A stretch of 64,000 nucleotides of DNA, from contig NC_134831.1 in the NCBI RefSeq assembly GCF_004210375.1, positions 42,752,035 through 42,816,034 of the forward strand, read 5' to 3'. The stretch comes from Tachypleus tridentatus (lineage: Eukaryota; Arthropoda; Merostomata; Xiphosura; Limulidae). A program made the position numbers and the translations under genes. Below the pieces are notes generated by a model, which ran no database searches, was not told the DNA's origin, and saw nothing but the letters and a program-made list of their open reading frames with translations. Shown here piece after piece: positions 49,946 through 62,200 of this stretch (positions within the stretch are counted from its first letter, which is position 1; each line of letters begins with the position of its first letter).

Positions 49946-52053
49946 ATATGTAAATGTGCAAATACAAATGATATGCTAAATAATAATTAATATCTAATTA
50001 ATCATTTACTAACTGAAGGCTGATTAATAAATTAGATACAAATTGTACGCAACTTATTAATTAATATTTAATTTATTATTACTTAAAGGTTACTTAATTT
50101 AATAATGAGGTATAAATTAAATGCAAATTAATAATTACATATTGATTATTACTTTGTGAATGTAATATTGAATATTCACCTTTTAAATACGATTACGTCA
50201 TCAACACCACTGAGAGCGTTGTTAACACTGATCTCTTTTATACATTTGTATTTAATAAGTACTGATATTTCTAGTTGTGCTTTCATTATTAATCTTGAGT
50301 GGCTCTAATGTATTAAAATATTTATAAGAAATTAACATTTTATTTAGAAAGTTTAATAAGCTTATATATTTTATTTTAAAAATGACAGCGGTTTATCATA
50401 TCTTTCTTAACATAAAATTGGGATTGTTTACAATATTTTAATTTTTTTCAAAATAAAATAGTGTTTTTTTATACTAATTTGTTATGAACAAAAATGAATA
50501 AAAATAATAAAAAAACGCTGCACTGACTGAAATGATCTCAGGGTACAAGCTATAATGTGGGATATAAAATGTACCCTAGGTTTTGGAGGTGACTAGAGAA
50601 GAAAGACTCACATTCCGATGGGAATACACCATCTATCAGTCATCAACCCCTTTCGCCAGTCTCACATAAAGAAAAATAAAGTAAAGAAATAGCAGTAGAA
50701 ATAATAGATATAGAAATATAAATTAGAAGAGCGAGATGTGGGTGCTGAAGCCCGCGACGTTTTTCATCTATGCCATCCTTTACTGCCTGCAGACAGTTGT
50801 GGGAAGGCAACTCCTCTCCGAATTAAAGAAGAAGAAAAAGTGAGTTAAAGTTTATAAGAATAAAGAAAATAAGGTCATTTTGGGAGTAAGTAAGTTAATT
50901 AAATTTACTCTTGAAGTTAGCATTCCAGCTCCATTGAGGTAGAAAGGCACTAATTGGTAGCCAAGTAAACGAAATATATCAGTATGAAGGGTCCCACTCA
51001 GTTATGAAAATTAACTAATGTAACTCCCAACCACCACCCATTAAGTCTATTGTGACTATCGTGTTCTAAAAAAGCCTTTACTTGCGGTAAGGTGTGCATC
51101 TGCATAAAGTTGTGCCACGCTATTAAATTGCGTTATTTATAATTAAAAATAGTTATTATAAATTTTTAGTAAAATTTTTGTTTCTTTATATTTATTTAAA
51201 TTAATTGTTTCAGAACAATTTAATAATTTTATTCAAAGTTTCCTTATCACATCAATTAACTATTAAATTTTGTATCATTGTTTCGACATTACTGATATAT
51301 TATTGTAACTTATGACAAATTTTACAATATCTGAATAATTGAAAAGTTATAATGCCTACAACAGAAGGGTGCGGTATCGTACTCTTAAAATAGGGTAGAC
51401 TGTAAAATATAAAGTGAAATTATTTTCTTTTATAAAAAATGTGTACATTGATATCCTTAGCATTTGTTTTAGTTTATAAATTTAAATAATGTGCTTTGGT
51501 CATAGATGTTGAAAATTTTTCAGTTTCTAATTCTCCTAATAAATAACATTTATTTCGGGATTATTTATACTAATTAAATAATCTATATATCTGTAAGTTA
51601 GGATAAAAATATATGAAATTGTGTAGTTTTAAATAAATCTATTCTCATAACAGTAAAGATATAAATTTGCTATACAAGTAGAACAGGTAGCTCTCATTGA
51701 AACTAATACTTGTTTAAAATAAGCTATTGAAAAATACATAATTATTGTAGATATAGAAACTTAATATATCTTTTATGTTTTTGGGAGCTAAATCTACTTT
51801 CCTGCAGTTTAATAACAGGATAACAGAACTGTTCTATTTATGAATTTAAAACAAAGATTAAATCTTTTAACGGAATTGTGGTGTAGAATGAAGTAAAATC
51901 AAATGTTTCAATATTATTTATTTCTTCAGAATTTCGTAGGTATTTTAAAATGAGTTAATTATTTTTTATTATCTAAAAAGTAGGTTTTTATATTATTAAC
52001 GCTTTTGTTTTTAATTTTAACAAGTAATATATTAAGTAATTTCTTTTATTGAA
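49946..52053. other. Very AT-rich unduplicated DNA
   Basis: No ORF of note. It includes low-complexity AATTAATTA tracts (49980-50150). Positions 50515-50600 are repeated at 52733-52825. A GC-richer island (50730-50830, GAAGCCCGCGACG then AGTTGTGGGAAGGCAACTCC) is probably a repeat tail I cannot classify. Confidence 0.5.
50515..50600 (+). repeat. Unclassified dispersed repeat, copy 1
   Basis: About 90 bp containing GCACTGACTGAAATGATCTC and GTTTTGGAGGTGAC, shared in the same direction with 52733-52825. Confidence 0.65.
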
Positions 52054-52152
52054 CGGCGCTGCATGGCCAAGTGGGTTAAGGTATGCGTCTCGTCGCACCA
52101 AACACGCTCGCCCTTTCATCCTTGATGGCGTTATAACGTGTCGGTAACTTCC
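52054..52152 (+). repeat. SINE family 1 fragment, forward arm
   Basis: Head GCATGGCCAAGTGGGTTAAG is intact, but the anticodon-to-B-box part is deleted (joins GCGTCTCG to TCGCACCAAACAC). It stops within the body at about 52152, against an inverted copy. Confidence 0.8.
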
Positions 52153-52411
52153 AGTAGCACAAAGCTACTCGAGGGCTATCTGCGCTAGCCGTCCCTAATT
52201 TAGCAGTGCAAGACTAGAGGGAAGGCAGCTAGTCATCACCACCCACCGCCAACTCTTGGGCTACTCTTTTACCAACGAATAGTGGGATTGACCGTCACAT
52301 TATAACGCCCCCCACGGCTGGGAGGGCGAGCATGTTTGGCGCGACTGGGGCGCGAACCCGCGACCCTCATATTACGAAGCGCACACCTTAACGTGCTAGG
52401 CCATACCGGGC
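52153..52411 (-). repeat. SINE family 1, inverted arm
   Basis: Well conserved reverse copy (AGCACAAAGCTACTCGAGGG through CATACCGGGC). With the forward fragment at 52054 it forms a foldback arrangement. Its TTTGTTTG tail is missing. Confidence 0.88.
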
Positions 52412-52732
52412 TCAATTTTGTACGAGATAGTTTAATTTTAACTTTTCAAGTGACTTCAACTTCCTTTACATAAATCATCTAGGTGGATAAAATATAATAT
52501 AGTTATGTTTTAAAATATATTCATCAATATTGTTTTCAATAGATTTTAGAATATTATTCTTATTATATTTTGTGACTATTCTAGGTTTGTGTAAAGTATC
52601 AATGAATAAACTAAGCTCACACTCACAAAGTAAGTTATTAACTTCATCTACATTTAAATTAGTTTAAAAAAGTTAAATTATAGTTTTTATAACCAAAAAC
52701 AAGCCGAAACAAAAATAAAATAAAATAAAAAC

Positions 52733-52825
52733 ATTGCACTAACTCAAAGGATCCTAAGGTACCAGCTATAATGTTGGATATAAAAGGTATTCTAGGTTTT
52801 GGAGGTAATTGCGGAAGTTAGAACA
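52733..52825 (+). repeat. Unclassified dispersed repeat, copy 2
   Basis: Second copy of the repeat at 50515-50600 (CATTGCACTAACTCAAAGGA through GGTTTTGGAGGTAATTG). Confidence 0.65.
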
Positions 52826-52829
52826 ACAT

Positions 52830-53980
52830 TGTGGTTGAGGTACATTGGCTATCACTGTACATTATATAGTAGTGGACTACTTGGAACTTCGTATTTATAA
52901 CTGATGGTAGGTTTTAACTTTTTCCAAGAAATTATATTACTGTTTATAGTTTGATCAATAATTTTAGAAATCTGGAACTCACTGAATACTTTGTGTCTAA
53001 AATTAATTACCAAATATAAAGGTTTGATTTGTAGTTTCTCTTTTTCTTAACTTGATAAACCATTGACTTTTAAGAGATATTTTATAATATCTACAAGTCC
53101 GTGTTTTGCATTATCATGTCCAAAATAAAAAAAAACATACAAACTTATTACAGTCATTAATGTTCTTATTTTGGAAAAATTAAGTTCATAAATCATTTTA
53201 CAAATTAATTAAAGTACACTAGTATTGGTATAAAAAGTATTATCCAAATTATTACAAAATTCTGATAAATAAACCCATTTTAATTTATTTCCTTTATCTC
53301 TAGTTTTCTTACATTTATTAAATTTATATCTAGAGAAAATTAGCGATAAAATAATACCCAAACACCAAAAACAAACTACCTGATGGGTTTTTGGTTGGTA
53401 GTAACTCGCCGTCGGTAATTAAAAAAAACAACAAGAAAGAGTACATACAATGCTAAAATTCGGGGTTCATTTGCCTACAATGAACATAGGAGAGAACCAA
53501 TGCGGCTTTGTTATTTGTTATAAAATAAACAAAGACAATCTTTTTAGAGAAATACCATTTGCCATTGCAAGAAGAAACTAAAGATATGTTATATTAAAAT
53601 CGAAGATTTAATGTTTTACGTATAAAACGAAATAGTAAACACAAAGGGTTAAAATAGGTTAAATTATTAATTAAATTGTATTGCTAAAGAGATAAGTTCA
53701 TGTAGCCGTATTATTAAATGTAGAAATATATCTTTCATTAAGGCAAATGATGTCACAAATGTTCTTGTTTTGTTTCTACCTCGAAAAGAAAATCATTATA
53801 TATACGTATATATCGTGTTGATTTAAAGCTAGTTTAAAAGAAACTTTATATTCAATAGGCGTTGTTTTTTAAGCTCAGTAATGCACTTGGGTTTCTTTCG
53901 TTTCCACCACCATCGTTAGCAAGTCCTGAAATTTATAGATTTGCGCACTAAAACTCGCCACTAAGGTACTGGCATACTTT
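52830..53980. other. AT-rich intergenic DNA, nothing recognised
   Basis: No ORF above 60 codons and no repeat I can name. Confidence 0.5.
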
Positions 53981-53992
53981 AACATACAGTTT

Positions 53993-54252
53993 GGTTTGTT
54001 TTGAATTTCGTGCAGAGCTAAACGAGGGTTGTCTGTGCAAGCCGTACCTGGTTTAGCAGTGTAAAACTAGAGGGAAGACAGATCACCCACCGCCAACTGT
54101 TGGGCTACTGTTTCCTAACGAATAGTGGAATTGATCGTGCGTTATAATGCCTCCATGGCTGAAAAGCCGAGTATGTTTGGTGCGACGAGGTTTGGAACCC
54201 GCGACCCTCAGATTATAAGTCGAGCGTCTCAACCACCTGACCATTCAGGAAA
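53993..54252 (-). repeat. SINE family 1 with target duplication
   Basis: Reverse copy, moderately diverged and with a deletion in the middle (CAGATCACCCACCGCC). AACATACAGTTT (53981-53992) and AACATATAGTTT (54253-54264) flank it as a 12-bp target duplication. Confidence 0.85.
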
Positions 54253-54280
54253 AACATATAGTTTATTTGATTTATTTATA

Positions 54281-54967
54281 CACAACTGGACAAAATATTA
54301 AGGCCAATGAAGATAAAGAAAAAGTATGCATTTTGCGTTGTTAGACTCAACTACTTATTTGAGTAGAGCTTCGAAAGATGAAAATAAGAAAAGAGAAAAA
54401 AAAAAAACTTTTTTAGAATTGAATCGGGAAAGCGTGGACATGATGAAATTAGCCTTAATACTAGCTCGACAAAAGTTTAAGACCATACAAAAAAGAAGTC
54501 TCAAACAGGGTAGGAAATGCCCAACAAGTGGTCTTAGTAGAGAGTTTTACGGCCTTAATTGCGAATAACTTCAAACATTCGCTTTGACATGGTCGATATC
54601 ACCAGCAGAAAGCTAGCTGGAATGTTATTCCAAGTGGTGAAGATGACTCCATGAAGATCAAGCACTGTTTGGAATTGACACCCATTTCTATAGACTTCCC
54701 TTACCATCCACCCCCAAACATTTTCAATTGGGTTTAGTTCGGGCGAACACGCTCGATGGTCTGAAAGAGTCACGTTATACGCCATAAAAAAGTCCTTTGT
54801 CCTGCGGACATGGATTGCAGCGTTTTCCTACTAAAAGATACAGTCATTTCCACACAAGCGAAGGCCTTCAGTCAATAAGGATGCTCTCTCCAACACACCA
54901 ATGAGGTCAGCTGCTGTTTGACGCCCCTGTATAACCTGAGCTCAATTGTTCCATGGAAAAAGAAAGC
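54281..54967 (-). mobile_element. Tc1-like transposon fragment
   Basis: Same family as 18459-19958. The left terminal repeat (CACAACTGGACAAAATATTA after TA) is complete. The minus strand keeps the C-terminal transposase block with SPELNPIENVWGWMVREVYR (about 54680-54740) in one open frame. It has an internal segment (about 54880-54950) that the other copy lacks, and is cut at 54967 by a Penelope-like tail. Confidence 0.85.
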
Positions 54968-55200
54968 ACAAAGGAATACCTTTATACCTACATTAATAAG
55001 TAAAATCACACATCTTAGAACATTCTCTACATTTCTACACTGAATTACACAACACCCTTCAAATATGTGGTCAGCTGTGCAACAGTTTCCTCTTTCTTTC
55101 TTTATGAATCTGACGATGACCGAAGACGGTCGAAACGTTATTCGCTCCTCTACATAGAGCTTTCTCTACCGATACCAGCCATTTTTCATATATATTTTTC
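54968..55200 (+). mobile_element. Penelope-like element 3' tail
   Basis: Matches 21265-21490. It contains the terminal segment with CTGACGATGACCGAAGACGG followed by TCGAAACG, where GACCG-AAGA-CGGTC forms a perfect hairpin. No coding part remains. Confidence 0.8.
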
Positions 55201-56280
55201 TCTTAGTGGGTTTTCTCGTCATCTCGGAATATGAATTATTGTTTTGTTTGTGATAGAAAAGTAATTTTCCAACAAGCTCAATACATATACAAATTCTTAC
55301 ATCATTCCAGTCTTGTTTGTGTCCATACAACAATAAAAAAGATTACACTTACATTAATGCTTGAAACCATCTGTTATAAAACACAAGGTGTTACCTTGTT
55401 ATACCTATGCATTTTTTTTATTAAGTTGTGCGCATGCACACAAATAGAACAGTTGTCATACAAGTATAAAAATAGTTTGATAAAAGTTTCCCTCTCTGTG
55501 AAGTCAAAGCGTTTTTCAATTTTCATGTATCATATTTTCTGTGACGGTTAAAATAACTGTTACACTTTGTCCAAAATATTTTTTTTTAAAAGGAAGAAAC
55601 AACACTGGACTCTGTAAGTAGCTATTTTTTTTAGCAGCAGTGGAAAATAATTCAGAACAGTTACAGTATAAAGATTACAAATTTTACTTTTTAATCTCGT
55701 TTCATAATGACTTTTACATTACTAATTACACGAAGTTAAAAATATTATCTGTTTACAAAGACTTGATATATTCCAGATTTACTTTTGTTAAATACCAATT
55801 TCTTAATTTCAGTTTTATACATGCTGGTATTCTGTTTATTCTAAACCTTTGATTCACTAAATAGTTACACGTACTAAAATAAACCAGATGTATCATGTAT
55901 TGCACGTTCCTTATTATTCAATATTATGTTAGGATCACGCAATCTTCGATCTCAACTGTAGTTCTAACAAAATTATCTGAAGAAAATGAAGTAAACCTTA
56001 CTCAACTTGTTTAAACAAAAGTATCTAAACCCGATTCATAGCACTGTGAGTCCTCAGCCATTCCACTGTGCCACTGAAGTGTCTAAAATACTAAAGAATT
56101 GCTATAAGTAATGGTCAAACAATTAAGACCAAATAACCAATACACTTTTTACAGTTGTAGTTGTATGGTGTGATTAATTACATGCTTTATAACACAGATG
56201 TGCATAACTATTAATAACTATTTTCCTAATTTTGTTAAAACTATAAAGTACTGGTTTCATTCGTACAGAAAATTAACAGA
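55201..56280 (+). promoter_or_regulatory. 5' flank of gene C
   Basis: Positions to about 56020 match 21495-22363 in spacer 1; the last 260 bp have no copy elsewhere in the window. A TATAAA at 56242-56247 is too close to the ATG to be a convincing promoter. TTTCATTCGTACAG ending at 56268 is a plausible 3' splice site just before the start codon, so the first coding exon may carry a 5' UTR intron. The promoter is not located. Confidence 0.35.
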
Positions 56281-59200
56281 ATGGAAGTTCGACCCTTGGT
56301 GACAGTTGCTGGATGTTTCCTGATTTATTTGGCACTCGGTACAATACTAACATTTGGAAACATTACTCCTTACATAACTTCTTACCTGAAACAAAGGGTC
56401 AAGAAGGACACAACATATGAAGAAACAAGCTGGATTTTCTGTGCATTTATCTCCACATGTTCATTGTTTTACTTTGGAGGCAAACTAGGTTGTCTCATTG
56501 GACGTCGCTGGAGCATGATTATTGGTTCTTGTATTTTTTGGTAAGATGTATGTTCATATTTGTATGTAATAATAATAATAACGAATAGAAACATTCGAAA
56601 AAGGTCTGTTTAATTCTTTGGATGTCAATAGTTATAATATATCATCACAATACACTTGTAATTAACAAAACTCGGTAAATTTTGTAATAATATAGAGATG
56701 TCATTAGAATTTTCATTTTCTATATGCACGTATTATTAAATTAACACGATTTCTTAATTCATTAAAGTAATTAATAGCACCGATATTATGTTGTATTGGT
56801 AGTAGCAGGACAGGCATTTTTTGTTAATTGAAATTTGGATTATTTATAAATTTTGTATCCCAACTTCATGAAAGTTTTCTGTCCGATTTTTTGTTGTTTT
56901 TGTTTTTCTATTAAGTTACTCGATCAATTAGTACGTTCATAAGTTAATCCTACATTCGTTTTAGACCTTATGTTGAAAATGTAAATTATTTGAAAATAGG
57001 CTTGAAAATGAATGTGAGTATATTAAACGTTTATTTAAGAAACAATAAAGTTGTTATCATTATATAAATTGAAATTAGCATTATCTCTCAAATAATACTA
57101 ATAAACCGACTTAATAACAAAACACGTTACTATATTGGATTGCTGATAATATAATATTTGTTCAACTCTGAAGATGAAAACACGATGCAAGACAGGAATT
57201 TTAATGGGAATATGGAAATAAGCAAAATAGGAAGAAGTTACGTTAGGACTTTGTAACTTTCTGAACAGAAAACACAAATAAAATACCAGTTAATTTGTAG
57301 TGATAACAATTTTACCACAAGAACAGAACCAGAAATAGCCCGTAAACAGCCTAATAAAGTACATAAATAAATCCTGCAGAAAGGAGAGTTTTTTTTTGTT
57401 TCAGGTAATGCTATTAACTGTCTTAAGAGATATTTCCATTATTAACTGTATTGACAACAGTTCATAGTTTGATCAGGAAAGAAAAGTTAATGTTGCGATA
57501 TATGATTACGAAATATGTTGGCATTATGAAGAAAATTTAGAAATGGTGGCGCTGTATGTGGACAACAAAGATATACTGAATATTTAAAGGAACAGAAGGA
57601 AATCATAGAATAATGATACTGCATTGGAAGAGCAAATATGAAAGTGATAAAATGGAATAGGAGAGATGGTAATACTGTTTTTAGATCTGAAAGACATCTC
57701 TACATATAATATATACTTTGTGTTAATGTGAATGTTATGTGTATGTAACTCTCGTTGTTCTCGTACTGTCGTATTTATTCAAGTTAAATAAAAAACATTT
57801 TCGTCTGTTAGTTTTGGGATAGCAGCAACGTACTGGAGTATACAACATAGCCTCGTAACAACGATAATCACTTATGGAGTGATCAGTACTTTGGGACTTG
57901 TCTGTTGTTATAGCCACCCAGTGGTCACGGCTGTCGAGGTGAGCACAGTTGTTTCGAAAACATCTCAATTACAAATATTTAAAAAAAGATAATTTCACAT
58001 TCCATTTGTTCAAATAACATCATTTAACTATTTTATTTCAACAGCTATAAAGCACCATACATGTAAATATATACATTTATATATCCATGTTAACGTCTAA
58101 AGCTAACCTACAATAGTAATACACGATAAGTTAAGTCTTCGATTGTTTGTTTGTTTGTTTGTTTTGGAATTTCGCACAAAGCTACTCGAGGGCTATCTGT
58201 GCTAGCCGTCCCTAATTTAGCAGTGTAAGACTAGAGGGAAGGCAGCTAGTCATCACCACCCACCGCCAACTCTTGGGCTACTCTTTTACAAACGAATAGT
58301 GGGATTGACCGTCACATTATACACCCCCACGGCTGGGAGGGCGAGCATGTTTAGCGCGACGCGGGCGCGAACCCGCGACCCTCGGATTACGAGTCGCACG
58401 CCTTACGCGCTTGGCCATGCCAGGCCTGTTAAGTCTTCGAATTGTATTAATTCTTGAATTCACCACACTTGTATAAACTCTTATGAGAAGGGTATCGGTA
58501 ATTATTCCGTTGGGAATCTGAACTCTGTATGTGTCACTTCACGTCACGATTCATTTCTGAAAATAGGAGATGTCATAAGAGCTAAAATGCATTTATCCAG
58601 ATACAATAGTTATAGTATTGTCTGTCCATTGCGATTTTAGTGACGGGGTTGAAATGGGGCCATGATGGGGATGTCGTGAAACATTATAACTGTATAAGTG
58701 TTATCTTATAAATTAATAAAACAAGAAATATTTTCCCCCTTTTAATGTATATATTTCATATTGTATTTCAAGTTCATAGACTAACAACAATATAAGGTTA
58801 TAATTCTCTTGCTAAGAAACATGTTTAAAATACGTTTTGGATCGTGGTGTTACCAACTTGCTTTTTCAACATATTAGTTGATAATCTATTTGATGTTTAC
58901 CTCTCACTGGAAGAACACTATGTCAGCGAACTTACAAGCTAAAAAACAGGTTTCGATACCCTTTGTTGGCTGAGCAAAAACAACCAATTGTGTAGATTAG
59001 TGTGCTTAGTTCAAAAGAACAACAACAACTAGTTGATTACTAATAATTATTATTATGTGAAAACGTCACGAATATATTTCATGAATGATCTTAATCATTC
59101 ACAATGGAATTTACTTACGTATAACTGCCTTGAACGCTTATTCTTTGCCACTCCGTTGGTGAAACTTGGTTTCGCAAAAAAATTATTTTCGAAGTTAGCT

Positions 59201-62200
59201 ATGACAATTGAGGTTAGGATATACAAGGTTGTGACAGTTAGTGTCCCAACATATTTTGCGTGCGGTATGCGTAGAACTATCACTAATTTGTAAACAAATA
59301 AACTAAATAATCCCGTAAATCTGTAACAAAGTGGTTGTGTCTGTTGATCCAAATACATATAGTTACCACTAATAACCAGATAATATATAGTTCATACAAC
59401 ACGTTTCTTAACTTATGAAGTGATATAACATTTATCTTGACTATTTCAAAAGACACGCCACAAAATGTATTAACATTTGTTTTCACAGTTGTTTCCCAAC
59501 AAGAAAGGCTTCGTTACAGGGCTAGTTGCTTCAGGGCTAGCTGTAACTCCTCTCTTTATGAACAGTGTGCAGACATTCTTTGTAAACCCTAATAATTTAC
59601 AACCTGCTTCTGATGGGTAAGTAACATATTTCTATAAACTTCTGTGACGCTTTGAGAAAGAACACACACAATCTTAGGTTCAGTTTTCTACTACCTTATT
59701 TTACTTTTTATTCAAACTCATCAATATTCTTACATCTTTTTATTTTAACAGTTATTTATTTCACTGTACAAATCCCAAATATTTAGAACATTTTGGAAAA
59801 AAAAAACAAATATTGTAAAATCATACTATAATGGAACTCTTTCTTACATGACACTGAAAAAAAAATTACCGCGCGATGTGCAAACCACAACTTTGTAAAT
59901 ATTTTATTGTGTGTACATGTAGATTCGCTTTAGAAGTCACTATTTTCCCGTCTCGTCTCTGTTTCTAATTGTATAGAACTTTTCGTCATTCTCAGGGTAC
60001 AAATATGACGTCATGAATACATCTAACGCGGATGTAAATCGCTGACACCATCTGCATAAATATGATGGTTCTGTCTGTTGTATGTCCATGTAAATAATTA
60101 GCATGTTGTGGACATATGAATATTTTGCTCCGTTTTTGTAACCACTAATTTGGCTCTGTTGATGGACTTTCACAAAATATGGCAAGAAGGTTTGGTGGAT
60201 TCATGAGGAAATATATGCAAACTTACCGTTTCATATTTTGTTTTTGCTGTTTTTTACGGGCGTTTTCTTAAAATTATGTATAAAGGAAACAACTTTTCAT
60301 ATTCTAAGACAACCTTTCATTAATCACGAATTTACATAATTGACGTCCAGGGTAGGGGTACCCCAGCTAGTCGTATACAACCCATCAGATCCTGCATATT
60401 ATTATTTGAACTCATTACTCACCATTTTTATTTTAAACTATTTACAATATCTTCAAAAGATTATGCGTCATACATGTTAATTGTTGAAACAAGGTGAATG
60501 ACATTTTAGGTTCCAGACTATAGCAAGGTATTCGAAAGACACAAATATTGTATCACCTCAAGGAATTTAAGCTATAATTTACCCATGATTTTTTATTAGT
60601 TTTGGAGATAATTTCATTGTTTTTAGTTAAAAATAAAGCTACACCTTGGATTATCTGTATTGCCGAAGTCTGGTTTCTAACCTTACAAATAAGTCCGCGT
60701 TAAGTGGAGTGATACTGTTCAATCTCATCACTGTAGTATTAAAATAATTCTTACGCCAGTTTAGTTTTTTATTAACAAGTAAACATTCAACATTCTTTCA
60801 GATATTTTTACAACGATGAAATTATAGAAAGTGTTCCTGCTTTGTTTCTGATAATGGCAAGTTTTACCGGTTGCATTCTACTGATTGGGTTACTCATGTA
60901 TAAAGAATTACCACAAGAATTTAAACAGGTTAGAGGAGTCTGAATAAAATAGTTTATAAAAAAAACTTTAGACTGAAAAGTGAATCTTCATCACATGATA
61001 TGAAAAAGTTCGACTTATTTACTGGTGGCTGTTTTCTTTAAGTGAACTATGAATCTTCTAATTCTGAATGGTAAGTTTAATGTGGACGTATGTTAAACTC
61101 CAACCAAATTATAAAAATTATTCAGTTTCAACTACATATACTGAACTTCTATATATGTATATTCTCTTAACGTTCTAAAATGCTCCGTTTAACTTCTGCT
61201 CGTGTTTCACGTTGGACATATAATTTATACAAATTAATAAAAATGAGCATAAGTGTTTTATAAATTATTGATAAGTACCATTACTCTTCGTGTTTCAGAT
61301 GTGTTGCATTAACAGAGAAGTACCTGTATTTTCTTCTTTCTTCAGTATTTGAGATTCTATTGCTAAAAAAAATTATAGCGTTACTACGTATTTCTGAAGA
61401 AATTTTGGCTTACGTGAACCGAAGCTATAAGGACAGGTGTTTATAACAATATATAGAAACGTTGGTGGAATTAAAGTTTCATGTAAAGGGGCTCACCAAG
61501 TGTTTAATATTAATGAAATGTAGTGTTTTTCAAAGTAAACATCCTTTTGTAAAATGATGGCTCAACCAGCTAATTTAAAAAATTAGAAAAGTTTGTACTT
61601 TTATTTTTCATAATATTATATTGTCAGTTTCTATACATATAGAAGAACTTTATTCATATTTCTAATCCAGGAAGAAACAGTATCCACTGAATTAACACAT
61701 ATGTGCAAAACGTCAAGACATTCGTACATTAAAGAGTCAAGTACAAAAACTCTGGACTATAGAACAACAATAAATAATGAAAAACTATCTACATCATTGG
61801 AAGAAACTCCAGCCAATGCGAACGCTGATGAACAAGAACCGTACAGAAATAATGAAGCTGAACTTCATGTGTCACCAACAGAAGCTCTTAAAATGAAAGA
61901 ATTTTATCTTTTGTCTATAGTTTGTATTAGCTCATATTACCCATATATGTTTTTGAATGTTTTTTATAAGGTAAGTGGTATCTGTAACTTTTAAATACCG
62001 TAACTAAAATTAATCACCAAAAAATATTAATTTTATTGTCATTGTAAATCGTCTTGATGTGCGACATGGAACAAACTCTGCAAACAACCATTTAATGCAG
62101 TTTTCTAACTTTATATAAAATAAGCAGAAGTTACATTTAGAAACTAAGTAACAACTCCAGGACTGTGTTAAAACAATCTAATCGGAGTGATGAAAGAATT

